Assembly: GCF_010183535.1 (NCBI RefSeq)
Contig: NC_071329.1
Coordinates: forward strand, 14,942,001-15,006,000
Source: Caenorhabditis remanei
Lineage: Eukaryota > Nematoda > Chromadorea > Rhabditida > Rhabditidae
Direction: 5' to 3'
Length of the DNA: 64,000 bases
In this document: in pieces, positions 1 to 12,149 of the stretch
How the letters are laid out: every line of letters begins with the position of its first letter
Numbering within the stretch: the stretch's first letter is position 1
Position numbers and translations under genes: made by a program
Notes under the pieces: model-generated
Database searches by the model: none
The model's input: the letters and a program-made list of their open reading frames with translations, nothing else
What the model was told of the DNA's origin: nothing

Positions 1-43
1 TGAAAACAATATGAATGTACACTATTACCACCAAGAGTCGTTG

Positions 44-541
44 TCATAGATGATGAGTTGTTCTGAAAGAAATCAAAATTTTAGAGACGGAAGACGCACA
101 AAGGAACTTACCGGCATCGTCCAGTCGCGATTATTTTCTTGAAACCGTAGGTAATTATGCCTCCGGTGTTGTCATTCAGAAAAAAGTAAGCCTTGTTGCT
201 GGTGAGATATCCATAGCCGTCCTCTACGTCTTCAGCTTAGGTATGATGACGAGTTCGTAGTGATTCCAGTCATTTACGATTGACTTCATCCATATTTCTA
301 CCGATCCTTCTTCTAGCAAACTGCGACTTTGTTTACAAATAAAATATGATCGATCTTCTTTCGGCGTCGCAGTTCTACAAATCGTCTCATTTGCATACCA
401 TGATGAAACCTGGAAAAAATAACTAGAGGAGACTAAAAACTCACCAACATGCAGGGTTTTCGACGAGTTGTTGCCATGAGAACATACCTGCTCCTCTATT
501 TCCATTAGAAATAAATCGGGAGACGTTGAGCAAATGAGCAT
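44..541 (-). pseudogene. Fragmentary gene, possibly F-box-associated type, frameshifted
   Basis: Seen: reading the minus strand from an ATG at 541, an 18-residue exon ends at a GTATGT donor and joins in phase 0 (acceptor TTTTTTCCAG) to about 60 open codons. These contain a Cys-rich stretch (ETIC, YFICK) and VEIWMKSIVNDW. The frame closes at TAG near 224, but the next frame continues without a stop (GYGYLTS, AYFFLNDNTGG) to a GTAAGT donor near 111. This suggests a one-base frameshift near 236. Inference: the WMKSIV and late aromatic-GG pattern is vaguely like the C-terminal region of nematode F-box proteins, but this is weak. It could be a real gene with an intron I have missed, or an unrelated fragment. 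Confidence 0.3.
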
Positions 542-1839
542 GTGTCTTGTTCCATGATGTGTTGCTGCATTTTAATTATAGTGTTGGCACAAGATGTGGT
601 CAGACGTCTATACTGAAATAAATATATTATTTTTGAAAGAAAGAAAACATAAAACAATTAAAGAGGTTTGAGGAAAAAAAGAACAGCTAAACCTAGAAAG
701 ATTTGTTCAAACTTCATAATAACTTATTCGTTAGAAACATTTAAATGTGTGATTGTGCGTCAAGTCAAGTGTGTCTGCAGATTGCGCGTCAACTTTATGG
801 TGTTCGCATCTATATTCGTGAGTGAAGGTGCGTAGTCTGTGATCAGAGAAATAGTGCTGCGTCGCAGGGAGACGCAGACCCAAATTGGCGGAAGTTTGAA
901 TACAGGCGGTGATGATAGTTGATTTCAAAGGCTTGTCTAGTCGTAACAGACACTTTTGGATGATGAGAAGGACTTACATATTGCAACATTATACTATAAC
1001 TAAAACAACGCTTGAAAATTATGGAAAAACTCCTTTTCAGATCAAAAAAAGTTTCATTTAAGAAATAAACATCTTTAACTGGATTGGGATGATGAAAAAC
1101 CTAGAGCTGATGAATTGACAGTAAGGTTCAAAGTGGATTATTTTCGATTAGAAAAAATCAAAAGGACACTGACGTTTTCGTATTGAAAGATGACATCGAT
1201 CTTCGGTCATTTTCCGAAAATGTTTCTACCATTCACACATCTGCTTTACAAGTATCGAATCAGATGCATTTCTTGTTGCAAAAAGCCTTATCCGAATAAG
1301 AGCAGGAAATGGGGTTGTAATAAACACATTGGTGTTCAAAGAAGTGTTAGATAGACCGCCCGGTTGGGACAGACATCTGTATGATGGTCGCTGATCCTCT
1401 CACTTGTAAGACGTACCACACATAGCGCATAGCGTATTTTGACCGATAGATCCGAGATTTTGCGTTCTCCGGATGATTGTCGGAAACTATCTGAAACATT
1501 ACTAGAAATAACCTCATGAATTGCCTCATAGAAATAGTTCATCTCAACTTTCCTTCACTTTTTTTCTTATTTTTAAATTACAGTCAAAGCTTTTTGAAAC
1601 GTCAATTTACCCCGACCACTAAACTTCATCCAAGTCTCGCAGAGAGTTCCTGCCACCCGGCTGTCTCCGCCCCCTCTCACTTTACCGTATGAAATACCGT
1701 GGCGAGACCCTGTCCGCAGGGGGGACATAAATGAGTCATCCACACAGTCATCCATTTCCGTATTATTTTCTCTAATAATTCGTTTTTCTCGCTTTTGATA
1801 TTATCTGTAAAATTTTTAGAAAGTTAACTACTTTTCGAA
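542..1839. other. Intergenic, no convincing gene
   Basis: Mostly AT-rich. Positions about 770-950 resemble 4600-4760 (see findings). A GC-richer pocket lies at about 1600-1730. The short open frames lack splice signals or protein-like composition. TTTTTAG at about 1815-1821, just upstream of the ATG at 1840, fits a spliced-leader acceptor for gene A. Confidence 0.5.
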
Positions 1840-2633
1840 ATGAGTCACGAGCAACCACAGATCGATGATCAAGTTACCGAAACACCACAAATTCCAGGTA
1901 ATTCCAGTTTTTTTGTTGAAAATTTCCTTAACTTCCATTTCTCAGGATTGCCGTCTCTGAAGGCTCAGCTTAAAGCTAAACAAGAGGTGTTCGATTCGCT
2001 TCTCAAGCAAGCGACGAAGCAGATGCTTCAGAGTTGTGTGAATGGGTCTTCATTCGAAGACATGAGAAAATTCGTCCAGAAGACTCAAGAGAATCTGGTT
2101 AATATGTGTAAGTTTTTGGAGAAGCTTTTGAAACTTTGATCTAGAATTTTTCAAAGTATTCATGTTTTAGTGGTCTTCAAGCAGCAAGCCGATGAAGAGG
2201 CATGCAGCCTCGTAAACACTGCAATCAACAAAACAATTGTCGTGGAAGAAGAGAAAAAGTTGGTTCTCGTCGAGAACGAAAAATTGAGGGAGAAACACAC
2301 GGGTAAGATTCCATCTTCATATTTTATTCCAAACGAATTTCACAGTTTCCAGATCTTTTCAAAAAGAGTGAAGCCCTGGAAAAGAAAAACAGAGAGCTCA
2401 CTGAGAACTTTAAGAACGGAGTTCAGTGTCTCCGGACCGAGCTCCTGGAGGCCAGTAAGAAAGACGTAAAAGCAGCGAACGAACGCCATGAGAAGCTGGA
2501 GACAGCACTCAAAAAATGCTGGAAGACATGCTCAGGAGAAGAGGATGAACCAGCGTCCAAGAAAATGAAGTGAGTGAGTACTTTTTGATATTTGATAACA
2601 TAAAAACTAGAAAATTTCAGGACGGAGGAATAA
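1840..2633 (+). CDS. Gene A: small coiled-coil protein, 193 aa
   Basis: Five exons (1840-1897, 1946-2107, 2171-2302, 2353-2569, 2621-2633) join to an uninterrupted 193-residue frame. The first three introns are phase 1 and the last is phase 2. The start is the first ATG after TTTTTAG, with an A at -3. The protein is hydrophilic and helical: residues about 20-75 form amphipathic helices and residues about 95-170 are Glu/Lys-rich heptads (EEEKKLVLVENEKLREK), so a coiled coil is likely. The tail is acidic then basic (EEDEPASKKMKTEE), compatible with a nuclear signal. No enzyme motif is visible. It lacks the C-terminal LFNP/Trp cassette of the neighbouring family, but its phase-1 introns and EN-KL-type coiled coil resemble genes D, E and N. 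It could be a cassette-less relative; function unknown. Confidence 0.75.
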
Positions 2634-3640
2634 TCATCAATCTTCTGGAGTTCAGCAGTGCTTCCAATTGAATCCATTCATAAGGTTAGTTTAGTTCCAC
2701 AAATCAGTATTCAAATGTAAATTTTATTTCAGTTATCATCATCCAATGCTCATCCACCCAACCAATCATGTCATCAATGCTCACTCTTCCTCCAGCGTCG
2801 CGGTAAATGAAGTTTTCCTCCGTTTTGTTATGTACCTCTTCCCCCCGAATCTTTTTTCCTTATGGTCCCGAAAATCATTCCACTTTCCACTGTTCTCTTC
2901 CCCTTCATTCCTTCCAAAACTTCTTATTTATCCCTTCCCCTGTTTCATGTTGCTGCCTCTTTTCTTATCTTTATCCTCAACATTTCCTCATTTCCACTCA
3001 GTTTCCCGGCTGTGTTCACTTTTTTCCAAATCCATGGCTTGTGTCTCTACTTTCCTTGTTCAAGCTTTTATATATGTCTTTATCGTGAATGTGTTGCTGG
3101 TTTTACTCTGCTATCTGAAAATAAAACATATAAAGAACACGTCTATCTTCTCCACTTGTTCAATCACCAGTTTTTAGCTGGTTTCCTACTTGAAATTATT
3201 AAAAATCTTACAAGTCTCAATCAGGTCCTGTTGATATCGAGAATTTGTGACCCCTAAAATGGATTGGCTATACTGGACTGGAACCATTTCTTCTACTTTC
3301 TTCTACGCTCCATCGCTGCACGTTTATTACAACTTTTATCCTCGTCAACTCCAATGTAAATCAACTTTCTTCATTGGGAACACAGTGTCCTGAAATAAAA
3401 TAACTTAAAAAAGATAGTGGTTTAACAGAATCTTCCTTAACTACGAGTTTTAGCCATTGAGAATCCGTTTCAGACCTTCCAGTGGTTTTCACATCGGCTT
3501 TTGTCTTTAAGAAGCTTCAAGTCCCTGCTGAGAGTGTTTCAGTCCCATCAAGGATGGACTACTTGAATTTCAGTCTGATTCAGCATTCAAGAACCTTCTT
3601 TCTTTTTGCTTTGTTGACAAACTGCAGTCGATTTCTTGGC
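2634..3640. other. 3' region of gene A and pyrimidine-rich spacer
   Basis: A possible UTR intron (GTTAGT about 2685 to TTATTTCAG about 2731) follows the gene A stop. Positions 2780-3110 are C/T-rich, and AATAAA lies near 3119. The overlapping plus-strand open frames here are low-complexity by-products of the C/T bias. Confidence 0.45.
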
Positions 3641-3668
3641 CTTTTCAAGAAAAATCAGTAAAACTTAC

Positions 3669-4250
3669 ATATCGAAGCACTCGACTGTCCTTTTCCCTTT
3701 CTTCCTTCCTTTTCTTCCTTTTCCCATCAGTTTCTTCGTTTCTCGAGTGCTCGTCAGTTGATAGGCGATTAGTTGCGTCTGGAATAAAATATGTTAGTGG
3801 AAAATAACGGTAAATAACATGTTTTTCCAACTTACTGTCAATTCACACTGCTAGTTGGTAAAATCTGGGCAGCTTCGGATTGTAGGAGTTGAGTTTTTTC
3901 TTTTTTCTTCTTCAACTGACATTTTGTCTTTAAGTAGATCAAAATCCGTTATTTTTTCTTCTCAGCACCAGCAAGTAGTATCCACCGGCAAAAATTGCAT
4001 TCTACTACCTTCTATATTTCATCTATTTTCAATTCACCAGGTGTAGTTCTCACTCAACTTCGAGACAACGGTCTGCATTGGCATCCAAGTGTTCTGAAAT
4101 CTAAAAAATTCAAAAAAATTTACCTGCATCCAATCCGGAGTTCTCAGCAACGTGGAAGCCATATTTGCTGCAGTTACCATGCCAACCAACAACCTTTTAG
4201 AGAACTTCCTGGCGCTAAGACGACGAGACTTGCTTATGTAGTGGGGTGAT
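3669..4250 (-). pseudogene. Gene remnants, two disconnected exon-like pieces
   Basis: Seen on the minus strand: (1) 4250-4124, open and basic (KSRRLSARKFSKRLLVG), with a GTAAAT donor, joins in phase 0 to 4093-4034, ending at TGA. The first in-frame ATG is at 4180, and a TAA lies just upstream of the open stretch. (2) An exon-like piece, 3778-3669, is bounded by ATTCCAG and GTAAGT. Its frame contains NRLSTDEHSRN followed by a very basic stretch, reminiscent of NRLTTDEKDRR in the last exon of gene B. Inference: decayed gene material, perhaps of the cassette family. No complete frame links the pieces. Confidence 0.25.
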
Positions 4251-5014
4251 GAATGTGGTGATTACATCTTGATAGGGGTGCGCTGGAAAAAATGTATCGG
4301 CGGTTTTAAACGAAATTCTTAATTTAAAGATAACTTTGTTATTATATTTTAAAATCCATGTTCTTTGATGAACATTTTCGCAGTCAATTGATCCAAAGAA
4401 CTTCTAATTTCACACTTACCTTCAAAATACAAACATGATCTTGAGCGTAGTGTTTTCCAAATAATGACATGGGAAGATCTCACTAAACGAGCAGGTGTCA
4501 TCACAAAGAGAGCACGCGTATCGGATTTTACACAAACTGGCCCAAATCGATGCAAGACCACAGACACTGTATAATACTCATTCTCTTTTCTCACTCTCTC
4601 GTACACACAGAGCGGACGCATCGATTGAAAAGTTGCGTCGGAAGAGGAAGGAAGCAAGTGTCTGGTGAGTGACCAGAGAAATAGTAAATCAATGCAGGAT
4701 AGGCGAGAGTACCAAATCGGAGGGAAGTTCAAATATTGTTGGGTATGGTTTCGGTGTGTATTCAGACAGATTTACCTGGAAAATCTGAAAGTTTTTAGAA
4801 AAAAAACTTAAAAATTTAAAGAAATGCATCGATTTCAACTAGGGGATCCTCAAAAAGTCAGCAACATAGTTTTGATAAAATTATATATTTATTAATCTAA
4901 AAATCTAAACCAATAAGCATAAAATGAGAAAAACAGGAGCAACAGACAACAAAAGGAACAAAAAGTAGGGTGAAGGGACATGAAAACAAGAATAATAAGT
5001 TAGAGAACCAAAAT

Positions 5015-5789
5015 TTATTCTAAAGTGATACAAATTATCTCTTTTTTCTCACCATCAACTTCTCCTGCAGCCATTTCCAATTTCTTCATCAATCTCCTCG
5101 ACTCCAGAAATTTCTTGATTCGCCGATCCTTCTCGTCGGTAGTTAGGCGGTTCCATCCTCTTCTGACTGAATAATTGGGATTCAGATGATCAATTTTTGG
5201 TTCAAAGTGTATAAGTAAACTCACTTGGAGGTCCGTCATACGGGATTGTTCTTGCTCCCGATTTCCAATTGTTGCTTTCTGTTCTTGGTGTGAGGCCAGG
5301 GATTTCTAGAAGTTCTTATTTTTCAAAATCTACTGTGAATAAGACTTACCTAGTCTGGCTGAGGCCTCCAGTGCCAGTGGATTCTCCTCCATCTCTCCAA
5401 TCTTGGCGATGGCAGCCAGGATGTGGAGAGCTTCACTTTTTGGTGCTCTTCGCATTCTTCTTATTTTGCCAATTTTCCCTGAAATCTTTTATTTTTGTTA
5501 AGAGAAGATCCAGAAGAAAATCCAACTTACGATCGGCAACAACTTGGCCAAGCCTTCCATTTTCCACGATTTGGGATCCCAGGAGCGCATCCATACTGAA
5601 TGGATGGATGGGGACGTTGAAAGTCTCTGAAATTTATATAATTCTCTATTTGTAGTTTAAAAAATAAAACTTACTTTCTTCCATTCTCTTGATTTCCTGA
5701 GAGACGATTTTCTGGAATCCAGAAGGTTCTCCAGGGAGTGTCGCCTTCATTTTCTCAATCAGGAACGGGTTGTAGGGAAGGGAAACCAT
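5015..5789 (-). CDS. Gene B: cassette-family relative, 190 aa
   Basis: Five exons on the minus strand (5675-5789, 5531-5626, 5350-5478, 5225-5305, 5015-5166), all with phase-1 introns. A TTATTTTCAG lies just upstream of the ATG, as for a spliced leader. The protein starts MVSLPYNPFL and has a basic patch at about residues 71-83 (RKIGKIRRMRRAPK), then a helical Ala/Glu region. Its last exon begins three codons before GWNRLTTDEKDRR (Trp145). This matches in position and pattern the last exon of D, E and N (W-x2-L-S-x-E-x6-W, then K-x-M-x-K-K-x-E). The preceding exon lacks the LFNP...PQ motif, so B has only the second half of the cassette or a very diverged form. Likely nuclear from its basic patches (inference). 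Function unknown. Confidence 0.78.
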
Positions 5790-7960
5790 GATGATACTGA
5801 AAATAAGAAATAAATTGATGAAAAAGAAGAGAAGCTATAATCCGTAGTGGATAAGAGGTGCACTGAATGAAATCTCACACACGTATGGGAAATGGAGTTT
5901 CGAGGAGAAATATCTTATTTAAAAAATGGAGTGATAAGAAGGGATTTGTTGCCTTTTTCTTTTATCTCCTCTTTTTTAGGACTGATTCTAATCATGAGGG
6001 GAAGGAGGGAGTGAAACGTCACAAGTGTTTCGAAATGTAAAAATAATCGCGATGTAGGGGACAATTTGGAATTGGAGTTCAAACAGTGAAAGGAAATGAA
6101 TTTCTAGCCGTGAACTATGTGGGATATCGGTTCATCGGGTCTCTTGTATTAGTACATATGTATCCGGGTCTCACGCAAGCGTACTTTTTTGACTACTTTT
6201 GATAAAAACAAAATATGTACATGATACAATATCATTTCCATCAACAAAAGTCAAGAGAAGGCCAAAAAAGAGTCATGCTCAAAGTGTCCTCATTCCGTAA
6301 TCTATTCCAACGCTTCTCTATCGATGTTCACACGCAACAATCATAGAAACAGAAGTGAGGACACTTGCATATAGACGCAAAAAAAGACGCGCACACACAT
6401 TCTTTCCCCCTCTCGCAGGCAGTAGGTAGTGGGAAGAGGAGAGGAGCTATGGGATTTTATAAGAAAGTGAGCAAATTGTGATTTTTTGGGATTTTCGAAG
6501 TTTCTTGATATTTGGGCTGATATATTAATTGGAATGAATTGGATAGCGAAAAAAATAGTTACAAGAAAAAAGAAAACGCTGACAGGATTAACAAGAATGT
6601 AGTGAAGGAGGTTAGGAAAAGGGAATTTTATAAGTTTTTGGATTAAAAACAGAAAAACGTGTTTCTACTAGTAATATAGTTTCAGAGACAAAAATTTTAG
6701 AATACAAGGCAGTACCATAACGCATACTTAATAAGACCCGGCCCGGTAAGGCCCGAATACCCGACTTCAAATAATGAACCTATTTTTTAAAACAATTTTT
6801 AAAACATTTTTATGATTTTTCAGAATTTATTCTAATTCTCATAGTCAAAAATTTGGGGCCTTGACAAGTATGACATAACGTATTCTCAATTCCTCATTCC
6901 CACCAAACAGACAAATTGCTATACTCAATGGTGTCAAAAAACTAATAAACACGTGTCTCAACCTAAGAGTATGTTTGAAACATAACGTGAATAAGTAATA
7001 AGTTTTATGAAAATATATGTAGTGAGACGAGAAAAAAGGGGGAGACTGATGAATTCTTATGTGTATTATAATTATGAGAAAAGGGGAAAAAGGGGGGAGT
7101 CGTGATGAAAGATGAGTATGTTTTAGGGCTATTTTAGGAGGGGGAAACTGAGAAGAAAAATAAGAAATTGTTGTGTTGATTTACGGCATCAGAATTTACG
7201 AGGGAAATAGTGAAAACTTGTGAAGAATTTATAGCACAAACTATACAGAGTTTTTTTTGAAAATCATTTAAAAGTAGGTACTATTCCGTAAGAAAATCAT
7301 TAAATTTTTTTTTCATTTCGAACTAAAAAAAAGCTTAAAATAAAACAAGCACCTCATGTCCCCCTTTTCCAAATCCGAATTATGTTTTCTTGGTCAGATT
7401 TTTTGAGACACGGAGACATAGATGCACATAGACACACACGGCAGCTGCCTTCTCCAATAAAGCGTTTGTAAATTAAACGAGAAAATAAGAAAAATTGAAG
7501 TTTGTTTGCTGCAACGGGATTTCGTGATTGTGAGATGATGAATTGGATTTTTTGCAATAGTTGACATTTGATTAATCCGGACTAAAAAGTTGCCCCCGTA
7601 ACAATAATTAAATCTAAAAATAGTAAAGCGTTTCTCCAACCAAAAAATCTTTTCCAACACCGCTTTCTTCCCATAATCCGATGATAGCTTGCACCTGCCC
7701 CTTATTATTTCTGAACGTTGCACGTCTAGTCGGCTGACATGAAAAAGAAGAAGAAAAAGAAGGAGACACGTAGAAATTAGAGGAGGATTAAAGCTAGCAA
7801 GATTTGAGGAAAAAGAGAGAGCAGAAGGAAAAGAAGGTTTGTGGAAATTAGGAAATGTTTGATATGAAATTGAAGCGAGTGTTTGAATTAAAGTTTTTGA
7901 CAATGCTTTGAGAAATACAAAGTTAGATGCTCAGATCTGAAGAAATATGTTTCGGCCCAG
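5790..7960. other. 2.1 kb without a supported gene
   Basis: Purine-rich and AT-rich on the plus strand. There are homopolymer runs near 7250-7330 and a GA-rich stretch at 7740-7830 that produces a spurious 169-codon minus-strand frame. No splice-site pairs link the short frames. It may include the promoter of gene B at the left end. Confidence 0.5.
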
Positions 7961-8335
7961 GTCACGATTCCTTTATCATTAATGTTATAAACCTGGAGAG
8001 ACACCGACGGCGAAAGCCCATTCGAAAACCTTGTCATCTACTCTCTCCACTTGGCTTCATCCCTCGAAACTCCGCCCCCAGACGTCTAAAACATAGCAAG
8101 CGGCGGAACCCGGGAACTGTCGAGACATTGGGCGCCTTGAATGCGGTTCAAAACAATCAACAAGTTGAATACGGGTCTACAAACCCGGTGCTTTTACGGG
8201 TCTGAATACTGACAAATCTGGAAATGTATCTGGAGGATGGTACTGGGATAGTACGCATATCATAATTTTTGGAAAATGCTCACCGCAAGGTGAGCGGCAA
8301 TACGTGGATCTGGGAAAGATGAAAATGAAAAAAAT
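7960..8335 (+). repeat. R1 repeat copy
   Basis: Shares with the copies at 10.8, 13.1 and 16.2 kb the series: ATAGCAAGCGGCGGAACCCG; a GACATTGGGCGCCTTGAATG-like block; ACGGGTCT twice around AACCCGGTGCTT; then a terminal TGCTCACCGCAAGGTG-like block. Orientation is plus. No transposase-like frame is present, so it is a non-autonomous or unclassified interspersed element. The 92-codon frame inside it is repeat sequence, not a gene. Confidence 0.8.
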
Positions 8336-8339
8336 CATA

Positions 8340-9060
8340 CGAAATAGGTGTTTTCCAAGCGCTGACCATAGTTTGAAATGTATTTTAACCAGCTAAGCCG
8401 TCGGCGCATTGTATCTTTTGAGCCTGCCTCTCAGTAAGATTTTTTCAGAAATTAGACTTCTCCCTCATTGAACCTTATTTTCTTGTCCTCAAATTATCCA
8501 TACCCCAAAAAAAAACGATCGAGCACAAATTAGTTCATCATTAGCCGCCATAGTTATCTGCTCATCTCCCCTCCTTCTGTTCTTCCTTCACGCTGTCTCC
8601 TCCCGACGTTGCGTAATCGGACGCATGCGCAACGGCTCACCTGTTGTCATCGACTCTGCGTATTCGGTTGCACGGGTTGTTACGTAACAAGCAATATAGT
8701 AGGGTACTTTCACACCGATTTGTAATACTAGATTGATTCTTTTGGGGTAGATCATGAGTTTGAGGGACGGAAGAAGGGTATGATACCAGTGCAAATAGGG
8801 AAATGTACATACATAAGGAAACATATGATAAAATCTGACCGTCTTGTGAATAGCTACCGCCATCTGTCATCACCTCCGCGCTACCAAGTAGTTGTCAATC
8901 GAAGACGAGCCGCAGCAGCAAAACGATTAGGAGAGATGGAATAGAGTTCCACTTGTATAGTCGGTTCCCAAACTATTGTGGCATAATCATTCACTCTGGA
9001 TGATAACTTTGGGAAAATTCCTTTTATTATTTCATTCCCGTTGGTGCCTTGATGTTCCCA
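8340..9060. other. Intergenic spacer
   Basis: No gene seen. A GC-rich stretch at about 8600-8680 includes GTTGCG and CGCAAC about 20 bp apart, a possible hairpin. The short minus-strand frames lack splice support. Confidence 0.4.
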
Positions 9061-9272
9061 TACCGTCAAACCTGTATTGGAGGCGCACCTATCGGTGCAT
9101 ATTCGCAGCAATATATCTCGGTTCCCAAAGGAAATATCAAAAAACTGTAAACTGACAAAGTATAGGTTAATAATCATAGAACATTTTTTCGGTTGAAAAC
9201 ATTTTCATATCTTTAAAGACAGCCCAGATAGGATGCTCCAAACTCTTGCTAACGGTTACAGGTTTAACGGTA
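9061..9272. repeat. R3 repeat copy
   Basis: About 210 bp starting TACCGTCAAACCTGTA and ending CAGGTTTAACGGTA, so the ends are inverted. It shares internal blocks ATATCTCGGTTCCCAAAGG and GATGCTCCAAACTCTTGC with the copies at 21.1, 42.5, 44.6 and 60.8 kb. The inverted ends and absence of a coding frame suggest a MITE-like element. Confidence 0.75.
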
Positions 9273-9429
9273 TGCAAATCATATCAAAACGATTAAAAAC
9301 GTGGTCATAAAACCAAAAACTTGCTTTCCTTCTTCTACCAAATGTCCATAAACGATTCCCAGGCAAACAAAAAGGAAGGAAGAACAACGGTGTCTTCTTC
9401 ATTTCTCTTCCCACGAGTCGAACTGCAAA

Positions 9430-9901
9430 ATGCAACGAGAGATTCCTTTCACGAAATGGAAAAATGAGAAGAAAAGTGTGAGTTTTCGAAAAAAAATGTG
9501 TTGTGATATTTCTTTGTTTTATTTGTTCTATTTTCAGGAGATGCCGGCGGAGGTGAAGAAATTCAATCACGTCATTCCTCAGCCCAAACCTCCTACCGTT
9601 CAGCATCATGTAAGTTGCTGAATGGCTGAATCTGGAAATGCATGAAAATATTGATTTTCAGCAAAAATATGGTTCAATCATTCGCCCATCAAATGACTAC
9701 TTTTTCCGATACATTGCGTTCTCCAACTATCAACAGGTTTCTGAGATTTTAACAAAAATTCAAAGTTTAGTTTTTCAGCATGTCCTTTCTCTACATATCG
9801 GTAATAGCGCACCGCAGCACTACAATTACAATAATTCAAGATTCACGGGACAGCCAATCTACTTGCCACCAGGAGAATTTTCTCTTCGTGTCTTCAAATA
9901 A
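9430..9901 (+). CDS. Gene C: small conserved-looking protein, 105 aa
   Basis: Four exons (9430-9477, 9538-9609, 9662-9736, 9779-9901), all introns phase 0, unlike the phase-1 genes around it. A poly(A) signal AATAAA lies at 10003-10008. The protein starts MQREIPFTKWKNEKKSEMPA; a second Met, at the start of exon 2 (MPAEVKKFNHVIPQPKPP), is an alternative start. It is Tyr/Phe/His/Asn-rich later (RPSNDYFFRYIAFSNYQQ, HYNYNNSRF) and ends with PPGEFSLRVFK. No clear membrane segment or enzyme motif is visible. Size and composition would suit a small organellar or complex subunit, but I do not recognise it. It appears to be an ordinary gene unrelated to the cassette family. Confidence 0.72.
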
Positions 9902-10049
9902 TTTTTTTTTGGGATTTTTTGGAGTGGTTCTATTAAATTAACCTGGTTTTTTTATTTGGGAACAATGACTATAAGGAATTTCACAGAAAGTTTTGAATGA
10001 TCAATAAAAACTTTTCAAGCTGGACCCCATTTATCCATTTTGATAATAA

Positions 10050-10290
10050 TCCACTTGTCTTGCCCACCTCGCGGTGGACATTCCAAAAATTTTAATACCG
10101 ACGGTACAACCGACAATACATTCTCAAGTTCAAGTTCACTTACCATTACCATAGACCCGTATAGAACTTTTAACCCGTAATTCTGGTTTAACAACCCGCC
10201 TTATACATGGCGCCATGATCGGACATTCCCCGGGTTCCGCCGCTTGCTATGTTTCGAACGGCTGGGGGTGGCGCGAGAGAAATAGTTGCA
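10050..10290 (-). repeat. Diverged R1 repeat copy
   Basis: Starts CCCACCTCGCGGTGGACATT and continues to CCCCGGGTTCCGCCGCTTGC followed by TATGTTT. This matches the 13.1 kb copy but with heavy divergence in the middle. The 151-codon minus-strand frame that runs through it is not a gene. Confidence 0.65.
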
Positions 10291-10789
10291 ACTATGTTGG
10301 AATTTGAGAAAGACACAGCATTACAAAGATGTTGTATATGTGCCCTCCTCGTTTGACATACTGTTTCTTTGCTTACGTTTTCGCCAATGAACGATGAGCG
10401 ATCGGTGATGTGTGGGGTGGGAGGATTGGAGGACACTTTGAGGTCTAATAACTCGTTTCGGAGAAAATTTCTGACCCGACTCCAAGAGACTTTTCCTTCT
10501 AACCCAAAATTCTGAATAGATTCATATACAAAAAGTGTTATTTTTCTAATACCGGTGTTCCGTTTCAAGATCAAAGGAGAAAAAAAAACTATGCAGGAGG
10601 TTGGATATGATTTTTTAATTGAAACAAAGCTAGATGTCTGCATTATATTTTCAATTCCAAAAAATATAAATTATCATCGAAAAAGTTTTCACGTCAACAA
10701 GAGTTTACGCTGATTAAAATATATTTCAAATTATCGTCCGTGTGTAGGAACACCAATGTTGGGTGATTTTTTTTTCCATTACAAATATT

Positions 10790-11410
10790 TTCCTGTATCC
10801 ACGTATTGCAGCCCACCTTGCGGTGAGCATTTTCCAAAAAACATGATGTTTCCAATTATATCCTCCAGATACATTTCAGCCAGTTTGATCATACCCGTAT
10901 GAAGCACCGGGTTTGGAGACCCGTATTCAACTTGTTCATTGTTTCGAACCGCATACAAGGCGCCCAATGTCTCGACAGTTCCCGGGTTCCGCCGCTTGCT
11001 ATGTTTTAGGCGTCTGGGGGCGGAGTTTCGAGGGATAAAGATGAGTGGAGAGAGTACGATGACAAGGTTTTCGAATGGGCTTGTTGGTGGGTGTCGGGTG
11101 TCTCTCGAATGTTCGAAAAATGATGGAATGGAATCCAAAATGCAGTAAACATGGACAATGGAGATCTGTTTGTGACAGTAATGATAGAGGAATCGTGACC
11201 TGGCTGACTTGGAAAATAAGAAATTCGATGTTTAGATTGGAATTGTGAAATAATTTTAAAATATTGAGGATCGCATAAGAAGGAAAATTGGAAACCAGAA
11301 TATTAAGACAATTCTTATTTCGTCAACCCTCTTCTAAGTTATCATAATTCTGCACTAAACGTTTTTCACTGAATCAATAAATACTCCAATCTTTTGTCTC
11401 GAATAACCTC
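10790..11410 (-). repeat. R1 repeat with flank, long copy
   Basis: The core at 10790-11140 plus about 270 bp of flank is directly repeated at 13070-13690. Shared flank blocks include TATTGAGGATCGCATAAGAA and GGAAAATAAGAAAT. The two form a segmental duplication of roughly 620 bp in the same orientation. Confidence 0.78.
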
Positions 11411-12149
11411 AAAATTGAAAACCGTATTCCATCTGTTCCGTAGAAATTTGTACCTGGTTTAACAGCCCACCTCATAGAGTGCGTCATGATCAGACAGTAT
11501 CCGGTTTGAGAAAACAAAAAGCTTTCGATTTTTCAATAGCATTTTGAGTTTTTCTGAATTTCGGGCTCTAAAACACTCTGTTGATTTGATTTTTTATTTA
11601 TTGCTCACACATTTTCCAAACCATTGTTCACATTGTCCGCTCTCGGTTGAAAATCAAACGACAATCTGAAAAAATCTACCATTCATCAGTTCCAGAACCC
11701 AGACTCCTTCTATCATTTTTCAGAATTCAAATTTGATTTCACTTGGCCCAGTCACCCAATTTATGATCATAGCTTACTGAAATCCCCTCTTCTCTACCTC
11801 TTGGAGCCAGGATGCCCTCAAAGTCTTCAAGAATTTCGACAGAAAGGTGGTTCGCAACACTCCACTCCTATTTAGTTTCATTTTGAACAGCTCATGTATC
11901 ATTTTCAGCATGGTTTCCCATTGAACGTTTGAACCACAACCAAATTCTGCAGAAAAACTTGAAAAACCTTTCTCTGACTAGTCTTGTTCTTCTGAATATT
12001 CTTCTCGATGTTCAAAGTTCAGTTTTTGTTGTTCCTGTCTCTGTCCGTGCTATTTTTCATCGACTCATGCTAAAATCTGCTATAATTACTGGGTATTCAG
12101 CTCCAACGACAATTTTTGAACGTCTTTTCTTTATTTTGGTCATAATTTT
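11411..12149. other. Spacer with R1 fragment, no intact gene
   Basis: Positions 11440-11510 carry a short R1-like remnant (TGGTTTAACAGCCCACCTCA, then TGATCAGACA). The rest has scattered TTTTCAG motifs but no chain of open exons. Confidence 0.4.

Noticed and set aside
7394..7903. 169-codon minus-strand open frame
   Set aside because: It runs through a GA/CT-biased stretch, has no splice partners, and its composition (Ser/Leu/Phe runs) follows the base bias.
10188..10643. 151-codon minus-strand open frame
   Set aside because: Part lies in an R1 repeat copy; other copies do not preserve the frame.
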